Below, in pieces: positions 8,400-17,356 of a stretch of 64,000 nt of DNA. How positions within the stretch are numbered: position 1 is the first letter of the stretch; the number at the start of each line of letters is the position of its first letter. A program made the position numbers and the translations under genes. The notes under the pieces were generated by a model. The model was given only the letters and a program-made list of their open reading frames with translations, searched no databases and had not been told where the DNA came from. This stretch comes from Verrucomicrobiota bacterium (GTDB lineage Bacteria > Verrucomicrobiota > Verrucomicrobiia > Opitutales > Puniceicoccaceae), in contig JBCDMB010000014.1 of NCBI GenBank assembly GCA_038744685.1, positions 1 through 64,000 on the forward strand, written 5' to 3'.

Positions 8400-10502
8400 T
8401 CAAGAAAGAGCGGTCTGATGCTCTTCGTTCGTTTGGCGTTGGTATCCGTCGTAGTCACGATAGTAATAGTAGTAATCGACGCCTCCAATCGGAGCGCAAT
8501 TGAAGACAAAGCCCATGATTTTAGACTCCTGAGAGGATAGACGCTCCAACGACGCCTTCACTTGCCGAACCGAGGTTTGGTTTGCCCGCGCTACAAACAG
8601 CATTGAATCCGCCTTGCTAACCAGGCCCAGAGTATCATTTACTGCGAGGATGGGCGGGGCATCAACGATGACGTACGAGTACCGTTCCCGGGCCCATTCA
8701 AGTAACCGATCCATTCTTTCGCTCAGAAGCAATTCACCTGGGCTTGAGAAGCTGCTTCCATTCTTTATCATGTCTAGCCGTTCGTAACTGGTCGTTTGGA
8801 TCGCGTTCTGAAATTCACCTTGGCTCCTCAAGAGGTCGCTAAGGCCTATTTTTGATTCCAGCGAGAACAATTCGTGAATACCGCCCTGACGCATGTCAGC
8901 GTCGATGAGCAAAACGCGTTTTTCAATGAATGAGAGAGAGATCGCCAAGTTCGACGAAATGGTCGACTTTCCTTCGCTGGGAGTCGCGCTGCTCAAAACG
9001 ATACAGTGCGAAGCAGGGGTTTCATTTCCAGAATCTTGAAGAAGGATAGTGGAGCGTAGGTTGCGACAAGCTTCCGCAAATCGGTGTCGGCGATCCTTGA
9101 TTTGAAAGAGGTCTACCTGGCCTTTCTCGTTTCGTTTTTCTTCAGGAATTACTCCCACTAAGGGATAATCGAAATGTTTAGTGAGCTCCTCTGATACCCG
9201 AATTCTTACGTCGAAGAAGGCAATTCCTGCAATGATGACGATTCCGACGAAGAGGCCTGTGACTGCTCCTTCGGTCAGTCTCTTTGCAACTTCTGGTGGC
9301 CGGATCGTTGCTTCGGAAGCGGCCGAGAGGATCCCCACGGTCTCTTGCTCAATGTTTTGATTGCTCTGGATGGCTTGCGTAGAATCGAGAAGTCTTTGGT
9401 AGGTTTCACGCGATCGTTCCAGTCGATACTGCAAACGTTCAAACTCTGCGCTTTTTCGGCTGATTGAAAGTGCCTCAACTTCCCATTGGGCAATGACAGT
9501 ATCGAGATTCCGAATCTGACGGCGCAGCTGGTCCTTTCGTTCATCGAGCGATTGGACGGTTTGGCGATTGAGAATATCCAGGAGATTAGAGGCCCTCTCA
9601 ATATCCAGTTCGAGGTTAATGATTTTCGGATGCTTTGGTTTTAAATAGACCGAAAAATCTTCCAATTCAGCTTTTGCCCTTGTCCATTCCTGACGGGTTC
9701 TGTCGATTAGATTGACGCTTTCCGTTTCAAGAATAGGCGCTTGATCGGTAACAAACGTGCCGATATCGCTAGGCTCCAGATTGTCGAGGATCAGCAACTG
9801 GGTTTGTAGCTCTGCCTGTTGGGTGGTGAGACGGGCAAGATAGGCACCGGTTGAAGCGTCTTGCTCTTGGAGGAAGACCAGATTGTTTTCCTTTTGAAAA
9901 TCAACTACGGTGTTTTCTTGGGTTTCGATTTCCTCTTCCAGGCGATACAGCTGCTCGGTTACGGCCAGCAAAGTGCTCTCGGTTGTCTCTGATCGCATTT
10001 CGCTTCGGAATGTTTGGTATTCCTCCATCACTGCATCGAGGAACTCTTTGGTAAAATCAGGCTCTCCACCTTCGGCACGAAGCTGGAAGATCGATGCATT
10101 GGGTAGCTGATTGACCGACAATCTCACCCAAGACTGCTGAACCTCTGGGTTCAGCATGAGGACTCTTTCTCTCGCTTGTTTCTGTACCCTTGGACTTAGC
10201 ATGAGAGAGATCTGCGTCCCAAAGAAATTGGATAGCTCCTCCCGGTAGACGTTGTCAGGAAGGGCAAATCGGCCACTCACCATCATTTTGGCTTGAGAGA
10301 CGTAAACGGGCTTCCGATTAAGCTCTTGGTAAGCCTGCCAGCCGATCCCGGCCGAGGCGGTTAGTAGAAGAACCCACCACCAACCTGACAAAAGACGTTT
10401 GCTCTCATAATAGAGCCGCCGAAGGCGCTCTCCCCACTCGTGGGATGAAGATGCCTCGCCTCTGACAGGTGCAAACGGCGAAGTAGGGTGGTTAGAAGGC
10501 AA
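8400..10502 (-). CDS. Wzc/GumC-type polysaccharide co-polymerase and BY-kinase
   Basis: Inner-membrane chain-length regulator joined to a cytoplasmic tyrosine autokinase, the usual partner of Wza and a Wzy polymerase. The first helix is GWWWVLLLTASAGIGW, followed by a Wzz domain, a long coiled coil (about residues 150-400) and a second helix before the kinase. Kinase motifs: Walker A SSATPSEGKSTISS (about residue 505), Walker A' LLIDADMRQG, Walker B YVIVDAPP. The tail has a tyrosine cluster (GGVDYYYYYRDYDGYQ) as autophosphorylation sites. An ATG at 10574 exists but would overlap the upstream gene by 83 bases; TTG at 10502 follows GGAGG and overlaps by 11 bases, so I chose TTG. Confidence 0.9.
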   Translation of the reverse strand: MPSNHPTSPFAPVRGEASSSHEWGERLRRLYYESKRLLSGWWWVLLLTASAGIGWQAYQELNRKPVYVSQAKMMVSGRFALPDNVYREELSNFFGTQISLMLSPRVQKQARERVLMLNPEVQQSWVRLSVNQLPNASIFQLRAEGGEPDFTKEFLDAVMEEYQTFRSEMRSETTESTLLAVTEQLYRLEEEIETQENTVVDFQKENNLVFLQEQDASTGAYLARLTTQQAELQTQLLILDNLEPSDIGTFVTDQAPILETESVNLIDRTRQEWTRAKAELEDFSVYLKPKHPKIINLELDIERASNLLDILNRQTVQSLDERKDQLRRQIRNLDTVIAQWEVEALSISRKSAEFERLQYRLERSRETYQRLLDSTQAIQSNQNIEQETVGILSAASEATIRPPEVAKRLTEGAVTGLFVGIVIIAGIAFFDVRIRVSEELTKHFDYPLVGVIPEEKRNEKGQVDLFQIKDRRHRFAEACRNLRSTILLQDSGNETPASHCIVLSSATPSEGKSTISSNLAISLSFIEKRVLLIDADMRQGGIHELFSLESKIGLSDLLRSQGEFQNAIQTTSYERLDMIKNGSSFSSPGELLLSERMDRLLEWARERYSYVIVDAPPILAVNDTLGLVSKADSMLFVARANQTSVRQVKASLERLSSQESKIMGFVFNCAPIGGVDYYYYYRDYDGYQRQTNEEHQTALS

Positions 10503-11415
10503 TGATTCGTTCCTCCACTCGAATAATGTCGTCCGGCCTGACAACTGGATCGTTTTCCCGTAGACCGCGTTCAAGAATCTCTTCTACATCGACGATTTGA
10601 GTTCGTTCGTCCTCAGGAAGCGAGCTATCACCGCTGATAAGCTTGACTGACCCCTTGCGAGCAAAGCGACTAAAGCCGCCACTCTGTAAAATGGCTTTAC
10701 TCACCGTCAGGTCATCCCCAGGCCCCACTTCGAGAATTCCGGGCGAATTCACTCCGCCCACGACAAATACGGTGCCGCTCTGTGCTCTCGCCAAGCGCGG
10801 AACTATAATTAGATCGCCATCCCGAACGGCTGGATCGCGGTCGAAATCCCCAGACTCCATTATCTCACGGAGATTGATGGATTCGCTGGTTTCAGAACTA
10901 GAATCCGCGTCATCTTTCCGAACTAAGGTCACGGAAGCCCCGTCGCTGTCAGCCGTCAGCCCTCCGGCCAATGCAATAGCCGAAGATACGGTGAGAACCT
11001 GGTCGCTAGGCAGTGGATAACTGCGGGGGTTCGCCACGGCTCCAGCGATGTCGACTGAGCCCCTTGAGGCACCCGTCTGTGGGAACTGCAAAATCACTGT
11101 AGCCCGGTGGAAGTAGTCTACTTCCAGCATCGATTTGATTTCGAAGGCCAATTCCTGGAGGGTCTTTCCCGTAGCAGGTACAGGATCCACCAAGGGAACA
11201 TCCAGCTCTCCACGGGAATCAACAAAGACAATGATTGGCGGTTCCCGTTCCTCTATGACTTGGTAGATCATACGGTCACCGACGGCCAAGGTCCGTTGAT
11301 CATCGAGACTATTCATATGCTGGTTTTCAGCACTGTAAACCTGTAGACCAAGAGTGGAGAATGCGGGTGTAAGACGGACGACCGCCGATAAAATTATTCG
11401 GCTCAATGGATTCAC
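10492..11415 (-). CDS. Wza-type polysaccharide export protein (SLBB repeats)
   Basis: 307 residues with a hydrophobic N-terminus; the start is GTG. The polysaccharide export domain is at about 40-115 (LAVGDRMIYQVIEE; DSRGELDVPLVDPVPATGKT), followed by two SLBB-type beta-grasp units (VDIAGAVANPRSYPLPSDQ..SAIALAGGL at about 120-160 and VVGGVNSPGILEVGPGDDL..AILQSGGF at about 220-260). Such proteins form the outer-membrane or periplasmic conduit of Wzy-dependent export. No lipobox cysteine is obvious near the N-terminus, unlike classical Wza. It overlaps the kinase gene downstream by 11 bases and follows the barrel gene after 7 bases, forming one operon. Confidence 0.9.
   Translation of the reverse strand: MNPLSRIILSAVVRLTPAFSTLGLQVYSAENQHMNSLDDQRTLAVGDRMIYQVIEEREPPIIVFVDSRGELDVPLVDPVPATGKTLQELAFEIKSMLEVDYFHRATVILQFPQTGASRGSVDIAGAVANPRSYPLPSDQVLTVSSAIALAGGLTADSDGASVTLVRKDDADSSSETSESINLREIMESGDFDRDPAVRDGDLIIVPRLARAQSGTVFVVGGVNSPGILEVGPGDDLTVSKAILQSGGFSRFARKGSVKLISGDSSLPEDERTQIVDVEEILERGLRENDPVVRPDDIIRVEERIIAF
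10512..10516 (-). promoter_or_regulatory. Ribosome binding site GGAGG for the Wzc-type gene
   Basis: GGAGG on the minus strand lies nine bases before TTG 10502, inside the 3' end of the Wza-type gene. It supports TTG over the more distant in-frame ATG and implies translational coupling. Confidence 0.55.
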
Positions 11416-11422
11416 AGAAGTG

Positions 11423-12649
11423 CTAAAAGTCGTAGTCGAAGGTTACGGTAAAAAGGTTTCGGTCGAAGTTGCGGGACTCAATGTTGGAGTCTCGTATAGT
11501 GTACTCGTAGGATGCGGAGAATTCAAGGCGTGTAGAAAGCGGGTAGCCAACACTTGTCTCAAAGGCCCAGCGGTCAAACGTTTCCGGATCGATACCTCCT
11601 GAATCCTCACCTTCAGTCCAAAGGACTCGGAAGTAGAGATTGCTTCTCTCGAAACCTGAGTAATCGATTCGATACTGTGCATTTTGAACAGTGATTTCAT
11701 TGGAAACGCTGCCCAGATCAAGGTTTCTTCCGTAGCCGATGGAATGTCTCAGAACAGGATTAATCAAGTGTGTGACGGAAACATTTCCAGTCACACCTTG
11801 GGACTCTGTGGTGGTGTCTTGGTTTTGTCCGTCCGAGTCAAAGTTTCGCTGGGTCCACGCCACAAAAACTTCCGTTTCGAGGAAATCTGTAGGCTGCCAA
11901 CTAGCCCCTACACCGGCCGACCATGATGAGCTATCCGGTTGAAAACTAGTGCGGTATCGATCAACTGACCCACTTAGCTGGCCTGTCACATCCAGATTGG
12001 CCGCTACGTTGCGGGTCAATCCGACTGAACCAAGGTAGCTGTGGCGCTCTAAATCCCTGAATTCGCTGTCTAGGGGGATTATATCAAGCCTCGAGAGATT
12101 AAGATTGGCGTTCCAAAAAGGATTGATCGTCCAAATGCCATCTAGTCCGAAACGGTTGTTGATACGGCTGTAGACAACGACATCTGTTAATGGTGCGTTT
12201 GAGCTAGGATCGATAAACCGGGTATTTCCTGGATCAGTGAGCAAACTGAACCGATCAAAGAGCCTGAAATCAAAATTCCCAATCCGGAAGAGCAGTTCGA
12301 GCTCTGTTTCTGGTGTAACAATAATGGAGTTTCTATCGGAGTCGAATTCCGGGTTATTCCAGTATTTGCGGTATTCGATCCCGACAGAAAGGTTGAGGGA
12401 GTTGATCTCGGTTAGGTCGATCTGACCTCCCAATTGCAACCCGAACTGAGTAATCCAGTCCGATTCCGGATCTTCGAAGGATAGACCGATGTTGGAGTCG
12501 TAAGCTTGGGCGATACTCCCTCTCAGATCTAACTCGAGCCCACCAATCCGCAGATTGCTATCACTCGGTATGGTTTGACCAGTTGCCGGAAGCCAGACGA
12601 GGAAGCTTAGAAAAAGCGTTGCTAAAAAGTGGAATTGTAATTGTGTCAT
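11423..12649 (-). CDS. Outer-membrane beta-barrel protein of the export operon
   Basis: 408 residues. Signal peptide 1-25 (FLSFLVWLPATGQ). The rest alternates aromatic and polar residues in short strands (IEYRKYWNNPEFDSDRN; NFDFRLFDRFSLL; VFVAWTQRNFDSDGQ) and ends in FDYDF with a terminal Phe, the outer-membrane barrel signature. It resembles the putative beta-barrel porins often found beside Wza/Wzc genes in exosortase-type loci; I infer a role as an outer-membrane channel or anchor for the polysaccharide. First gene of the operon running 12649 to 8400. The 280 bases upstream separate it from a divergent gene and must hold both promoters, but I could not pick out -35/-10 boxes. Confidence 0.8.
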   Translation of the reverse strand: MTQLQFHFLATLFLSFLVWLPATGQTIPSDSNLRIGGLELDLRGSIAQAYDSNIGLSFEDPESDWITQFGLQLGGQIDLTEINSLNLSVGIEYRKYWNNPEFDSDRNSIIVTPETELELLFRIGNFDFRLFDRFSLLTDPGNTRFIDPSSNAPLTDVVVYSRINNRFGLDGIWTINPFWNANLNLSRLDIIPLDSEFRDLERHSYLGSVGLTRNVAANLDVTGQLSGSVDRYRTSFQPDSSSWSAGVGASWQPTDFLETEVFVAWTQRNFDSDGQNQDTTTESQGVTGNVSVTHLINPVLRHSIGYGRNLDLGSVSNEITVQNAQYRIDYSGFERSNLYFRVLWTEGEDSGGIDPETFDRWAFETSVGYPLSTRLEFSASYEYTIRDSNIESRNFDRNLFTVTFDYDF

Positions 12650-12929
12650 TTAAAAAATGTTCGAGCAGCCAGACTAGCTGGCTTAGAGACCAATCAGCCC
12701 TGGCAAATTTCGCCTACATTCCCGTTTCAACGTGAGTGGTGCCTTCGCCAGGTATGTCGGTCTTTTTGTGCGTCATAAATTTCAGCATTGGAAAAGGGTT
12801 TACACGCGTTCGTTTTTCATGCAATCAAATCCTGAGCGGCTGGAAGAGTAAAGATTTCCGGCCATTAAAACGTAGTAAACGGGAGCTCCATCAATAAAGG
12901 TCCGGAAAAGAGGCATAGGCCCGCAAACA

Positions 12930-13724
12930 ATGCTGAAACAGAGACATTCGATTCTTTCAAAGTTGGTTACGCTGATTTTTTGCGGTTTATCGCCGTATTT
13001 TGTTGGAACTGCACAGGATCTGATTCCTGTTTTGCCTCCGGAAGGCGATTCGGCTGATCAGCTGGCAAACGTAATCCCTTCGCCCGATCTTTGGACTGAT
13101 ACGACAGACGCAGTCGATTTTGACTTTGCCCGTTTCTCTTCTGGCGGGCGTGTAACCTACGTGGGATCCGGGGATGGAGATCGGGCCTCAGGTATGATTG
13201 ACGGGGATCCCGCTACATCTTTTAGTTTTGTGCCGGGAGCTCAGGGGGGCGTTTTCATTTTGGAGCTGTCCTCGATCTACCCTGTCTACCAAGCCTCCAT
13301 TGTAGCCTCTGAACCCATAGAAAAGGTTGAGATTTGGTTTCTGAGTGAGGCACCCGAAGAACTTTTCGGAGTTAACCCCGAAAATGGATTGTTGTCGATC
13401 CCGGATGATTTTCTCAACGTCGAGGAACCCTCCGCTACGGTGGTGGTCCCGAATGACAAAGATGAGACCTTCCTGACGATTTCGTTACCAGAGGCCTCGG
13501 TTCGCTACTTACTCGTGAGAGTTTTTGGAAAAGATGCGAATAAGCCCTTGGAGGTCAGCCGTTTCTCAGTAATCGGCCAAGTGCCTAGGGACCTAGCGCC
13601 TTTTGGGCTCCTGACCGATGACCAAGCGTTTCCTGAGCCTCGGCAGTCGATTGAGTTCGAAGATCCTCCAAGGTTGCCGCCAGGGAGTTTCGAACCACCT
13701 TTCATCCCGCCGGCGAGCCCGTGA
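12930..13724 (+). CDS. Exported protein with discoidin-like domain, function unknown
   Basis: 264 residues. Signal peptide about 1-29 (LVTLIFCGLSPYFVGTAQ). Residues about 65-190 (GGRVTYVGSGDGDRASGMID, DPATSFSF, ASEPIEKVEIWFL, VRYLLVRVFG) read like a galactose-binding/F5-8 type C (discoidin) fold: Ser-rich ligand loops, DGDPATSF where such domains have the DGN..T.W strand, and a final 'yllvrv' strand. The tail is Pro-rich (DPPRLPPGSFEPPFIPPASP). It is one of two genes on the plus strand and diverges from the barrel-Wza-Wzc operon, which suggests an envelope role near that machinery. No family was recognised with confidence. Confidence 0.7.
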   Translation: MLKQRHSILSKLVTLIFCGLSPYFVGTAQDLIPVLPPEGDSADQLANVIPSPDLWTDTTDAVDFDFARFSSGGRVTYVGSGDGDRASGMIDGDPATSFSFVPGAQGGVFILELSSIYPVYQASIVASEPIEKVEIWFLSEAPEELFGVNPENGLLSIPDDFLNVEEPSATVVVPNDKDETFLTISLPEASVRYLLVRVFGKDANKPLEVSRFSVIGQVPRDLAPFGLLTDDQAFPEPRQSIEFEDPPRLPPGSFEPPFIPPASP

Positions 13725-13801
13725 CGCGGAGCTGTTTTCTTGGTCCTAGTAGGAGTCGCTATTACCCACCAAAAGTCAACAGCACGTCAGGTCTCGTTGC
13801 G

Positions 13802-15475
13802 TTACTTTTCGGAGAAGATCTCCTGAAGGAACAGCTGTTCTTCCGGTAACAGGTTTGATGGGTTCGTTTGGGAGGCGAGCTTCTGGGCGTCCGGTTCGAA
13901 ACCTGTGCGATGCAACGCAAGTGCGGCAAGAAGACGCCATCGATCCCGAACCTCGAACCAGTTTACTGGTAGCCCATCCAGAAGACTTACCGCCTCCATT
14001 GGACGACCTTGATGGAGCAGGCCGAGCAAAACCGTCATTCGATAGGCAAGAATATTCGGCTGCGATTCGAACAATTTTTGGGCTTCGGCGAGACTGCTGG
14101 GTTGTGGTGTTTCGGTAAGAAAACCGAGATAAAGAGCATCGTTTTTAGCACTCTGATCTCTTGGAAAGAATTGAGTGTATTCAACTAATGCTGCCTGCAG
14201 CTTGGTGGTTTCCCCTTGCCGTTGTAAGAGCGCAAGGAGATCGGTAAATGCGCGTTTCCTCAGGTCAGGGGATTCAATCGTGCGCCGTAGGGCTGCTTCC
14301 TCATACTCTGGAAGTTCTAATTGGCTCGCCGTTTGCGCGAGGTAATAGAGCTTCGGACTTTCCCGTGCTGCTGAAGAGAGAGCCTGTTCCCACGCCAGTC
14401 GAGCTCGACGGTCATCTCCGGTTTCAATAAAAGTGCGCATCCGAAAGGAAGAGCTCAAATAGTCTTCTACAGGAACCCGTGGACCTTCAAGGATCCCGCG
14501 TATCGCCTCCCATTCCTGATTGAGGGCCATCGCATCCAGAAGAATTAAAAAGAGATCCTGTCGTTTCATTGCCGTCTCAAGTGGGATTACTCTCGGGGTA
14601 TAAGCATAAAGCCCATTGCGGTTGAGCCAGCGTCCTAATGTAGCTGAGTCAGAAAGTTCATTCGATGGGAAGAGCGACTGTATTTGATTGAATACTGCGT
14701 CACGGTCGGTCTCCGGAAGTCGAAGGAGTAGCTCCTTGGCTAGCAATTGCATGTCGCGACTGTTGTTTTCGCGTTGTTCGATGGTTTCGATCAATGCTTC
14801 GAGATCAATCTGCTGTAGGTCCGGTAGTTGGCTGAGCGTTTTGAGGGCTTCGTCACTACGAGGTCCCTCGTCTGAAGCAATCCTCCACAGGTGATCGATT
14901 CCCGATCTGCGGATCGCTGGATCGGAAGAAAGACGGGTCAGCTGAAAGAAAAGGGTGTCGGCTTCTCCTGCTGCATTTCTTTTCTCAACGAGATCGTTTG
15001 CTCTGGACAATGCTAGCTCGTAGTCGCCCTGCAGCGTTGCCGCGAGTGTCTCTAGATAGTCGAGCTGGTTCGGGTTTAGGTTGAGTTCACGTTGATTCTC
15101 CAGCTCCCTTTTAAATTCCGGCCAGAGGTTCGCGTGCAGATAGGCTTTTGCCAACTCGAGACGATCATCAGGGTGGTTGTCAGATAGATCAACGACTTCT
15201 TCCCAAAACGGATAGGCGGCCACCGGATCTGTCGCTGAGTAAACTCGTGCCAGAACACGGGCGATGGCAGGGTCACTTGGACTCAATGAGCGGGCTGCAT
15301 GGGCCAGTTCCCATGCCCGATTCAGGGTTTCAGGACTTGCGAGCATACTTTCCGCCTCTTCGGCCATTCCGCTCGCCCGCCAATCACGAATTTCTCGGTA
15401 AGCGGGGTAGCTAATTACGGCGACGAGTAGAAGGGTGATCACCAAAACCCAGGCTGCTGTTTTCTTGAACGTCAT
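13802..15475 (-). CDS. Membrane-anchored TPR protein paired with O-antigen-ligase-like protein
   Basis: 557 residues with one N-terminal helix (AAWVLVITLLLVAVISYPAY) and then helical repeats throughout (AWELAHAARSLSPSDPAIAR; YPFWEEVVDLSDNHPDDRLE; LAEAQKLFESQPNILAYRMT), TPR or TPR-like, so probably periplasmic and inner-membrane tethered. Its ATG overlaps the stop of the upstream ligase-like gene by four bases, implying coupled translation and a common complex. The combination matches the C-terminal half of the fused protein at 5760-8150. Likely role: protein-protein scaffold for polymerase/ligase assembly, by inference only. Confidence 0.75.
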   Translation of the reverse strand: MTFKKTAAWVLVITLLLVAVISYPAYREIRDWRASGMAEEAESMLASPETLNRAWELAHAARSLSPSDPAIARVLARVYSATDPVAAYPFWEEVVDLSDNHPDDRLELAKAYLHANLWPEFKRELENQRELNLNPNQLDYLETLAATLQGDYELALSRANDLVEKRNAAGEADTLFFQLTRLSSDPAIRRSGIDHLWRIASDEGPRSDEALKTLSQLPDLQQIDLEALIETIEQRENNSRDMQLLAKELLLRLPETDRDAVFNQIQSLFPSNELSDSATLGRWLNRNGLYAYTPRVIPLETAMKRQDLFLILLDAMALNQEWEAIRGILEGPRVPVEDYLSSSFRMRTFIETGDDRRARLAWEQALSSAARESPKLYYLAQTASQLELPEYEEAALRRTIESPDLRKRAFTDLLALLQRQGETTKLQAALVEYTQFFPRDQSAKNDALYLGFLTETPQPSSLAEAQKLFESQPNILAYRMTVLLGLLHQGRPMEAVSLLDGLPVNWFEVRDRWRLLAALALHRTGFEPDAQKLASQTNPSNLLPEEQLFLQEIFSEK

Positions 15476-17262
15476 TTGCGATGGGCCCTTCCGGAGGAGT
15501 CCTTGGAATTTGAATTGCGGAATCGCCTGCTTGATTCTGCGCGATTTGCCATCGAGTCACCGTAGGCTACTGCGGCCAACCAGCAAGAGGTTAACGCAAG
15601 AGCGGGATTTCCAAAGGGAAAATCAATAGCCGCAGTGAAGAGAAAGGCGACCAAGCCTACAGCGATCCAGCTAGCCAAGGTGCCGACTTCGCCAAACCGA
15701 GCGATCTTAACCACCGCCGCTATGGGCGGGAGAATCAGTAGGATTGTCCCGATGAGCCCGAATTCGACGAGCCACTGAATGTAGTCATTGTGGGCGAACT
15801 CAACGAGTGGAGGAGTCTGGCCATCTCCAAGGGATCGGAGCTTCTCTCCTGCGTAGACGAATTGGATATAGACGTAGGAGCCGATTCCCCACCCGGTCAA
15901 AGGTCTTGTAGAAAAAGCTCGTAAAGCGTCTTCCCAGAGATATCCCCGCAGCTCAGGATACTTTGCGTCACCACTGTCCTTGAAGAAACCCCATTGAGTC
16001 TCAGTTTTTTCGAGCCCCTTCTCGAGAGAGGGTTCGGAGAGGTAGAAAAAAGCTCCAAGAGCGGATAAAAGGGCGACTAGGCTGAGGAGAGGGAGAGCCA
16101 GTGAGGCGGTGAGACGGTGAGTCGGTGAGTCGGCGAGGCGTCGAAGGGTGGGGCGGGTTGCTCTACCATGCTCGGAGAGCGTCGAAGGGTAGGTCTTGTC
16201 AGAGGATTTCATTCTTCGAGGTTCACTTTTCTCTCCTTTCTCCCTTCTTCCTTCTCCCTTCTCCCTTCTATCTTCGAACTTCGAACTTCGAATTCTCCCT
16301 TTCCTGAGTAGAGTTACCGTAAACGCCATAATAATTCCGCCGAGCGCAAGAGTTGCCCCACGAGCACTTGCCAGAGGGATGGTTAAAGCAACAAGAAAAA
16401 CGAGGCAGGAAAACGAAACGGTTCGATCAGGGAAGTGTCCTTCATGTTTCTCTTCCTTCCAAAAGTTTCGGGAGAGGCCAATTCCTACTGCACTCATTAG
16501 GGCCGCAAGCTCCCCCCAGTGGTTTTTATAAAAGAGCGTTCCAAAAAAGTAGGGAGTATGGCTTTCGAAAAGCCAGAGGATCTTCTCTGTGCCCGATAAG
16601 CGAGCCAGAGCTCCAAAGGCCGCTAGAATTCCGAAACCGAAAAAAACAACGAAGACCGCACGAGTGTTGAATTTTCTGTTTCGGGCGAAAGCTGCTGTGA
16701 GTGCAGTCCAAATTAACGTTCCCGAAAAGATCCAAAGAAAACGGGTGCCTCTAGTTGTGCTCGCTGTAGTTGGCAGAAAAGGATTGGATTCAAGCGCGTA
16801 CATTCCATCGGTAAGCTCAGGTCCGGCCGGGTAAAATGATGGATTTTCAAAACCGATATATTGGATGACTATCAGAACTCCCCAGCAGAGAGTGGTCAGG
16901 GTCGTCAAATTTGAAGGCCTCCAGCCTAGAAACGTTTGGAGGGACTTTCGTAATCGAAAGTGGACACTGGGTAAGTTCGAAGATAGCGGTTTTGAAATCT
17001 CCGAACGAACCCGTTTTTCACCCGAACGTGATCTCGAAACACCGTTTTGACCCTTTTCCCTAAGGAGTTGATACAAATAATAGGCCCGGAGAGAAACGAC
17101 GATCCCAATTGCCAACCAGATCAAAGCTGTTAGCAACCTTAGTGTTCCATCAGTTCGTCCGCCGAAGGCATAGATTCCGGAAAGCACCAAAAAGGACCCT
17201 GCCACGAGAACGAATCTTGGGAGGGATTCCCGGGCGAATGTGGAGATGCTCATAGTGCTCAC
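15472..17262 (-). CDS. O-antigen ligase/polymerase-like membrane protein carrying an in-frame repeat insertion
   Basis: 596 residues, about 11 membrane helices. The Wzy/WaaL-type loop is near the C-terminal half: LRAFSTRPLTGWGIGSYVYI and VEFAHNDYIQWLVEFGLIG. Residues about 323-387 are a low-complexity Arg/Lys/Glu/Ser segment (DRREKGEGRREKGEKSEPRR then ADSPTHRLTASLA) that is the direct translation of heptamer and octamer repeat DNA found elsewhere in intergenic regions; it sits in a loop between helices. Start GTG 17262 or ATG 17253. It overlaps the TPR gene by four bases. The role is joining or polymerising oligosaccharide units at the periplasmic face; the insertion may or may not be tolerated. 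Confidence 0.85.
   Translation of the reverse strand: MSTMSISTFARESLPRFVLVAGSFLVLSGIYAFGGRTDGTLRLLTALIWLAIGIVVSLRAYYLYQLLREKGQNGVSRSRSGEKRVRSEISKPLSSNLPSVHFRLRKSLQTFLGWRPSNLTTLTTLCWGVLIVIQYIGFENPSFYPAGPELTDGMYALESNPFLPTTASTTRGTRFLWIFSGTLIWTALTAAFARNRKFNTRAVFVVFFGFGILAAFGALARLSGTEKILWLFESHTPYFFGTLFYKNHWGELAALMSAVGIGLSRNFWKEEKHEGHFPDRTVSFSCLVFLVALTIPLASARGATLALGGIIMAFTVTLLRKGRIRSSKFEDRREKGEGRREKGEKSEPRRMKSSDKTYPSTLSEHGRATRPTLRRLADSPTHRLTASLALPLLSLVALLSALGAFFYLSEPSLEKGLEKTETQWGFFKDSGDAKYPELRGYLWEDALRAFSTRPLTGWGIGSYVYIQFVYAGEKLRSLGDGQTPPLVEFAHNDYIQWLVEFGLIGTILLILPPIAAVVKIARFGEVGTLASWIAVGLVAFLFTAAIDFPFGNPALALTSCWLAAVAYGDSMANRAESSRRFRNSNSKDSSGRAHRK
16099..16140 (+). repeat. Octamer array inside a coding sequence
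   Basis: About five units of the octamer family (GTGAGACG, GTGAGTCG, GTGAGGCG) in the plus orientation. On the coding strand they translate to SPTHRLTA-type peptide within the ligase-like gene. Adjacent bases to about 16190 include a degenerate palindromic core. Confidence 0.8.
16228..16298 (-). repeat. Heptamer array inside the same coding sequence
   Basis: On the minus strand, around nine 7-base units such as AAGTTCG, AAGGGAG, AAGGAAG and AAAGGAG, giving the RREKGE-type peptide. The period of seven matches the heptamer arrays next to octamer arrays elsewhere in the window. Confidence 0.75.
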
Positions 17263-17297
17263 TAGTGAAAAGAAGGCTTTCCATGTCGTCGAATACG

Positions 17298-17326
17298 AAA
17301 AAGCCCGCTCTGAGGAGCGGGCTTTT
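17298..17326 (-). terminator. Rho-independent terminator
   Basis: AAAAGCCCGCTC, loop TGAG, then GAGCGGGCTTTT: a 12-bp perfect stem with A/T tracts on both sides. It lies 31 bases after the stop of the 17357-17917 gene and would stop its transcription before the ligase gene start at 17262. The symmetric tracts would allow it to act in both directions. Confidence 0.88.
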
Positions 17327-17356
17327 GCTAGGAAGATTTTGAGCGCTAGCGCCGGT

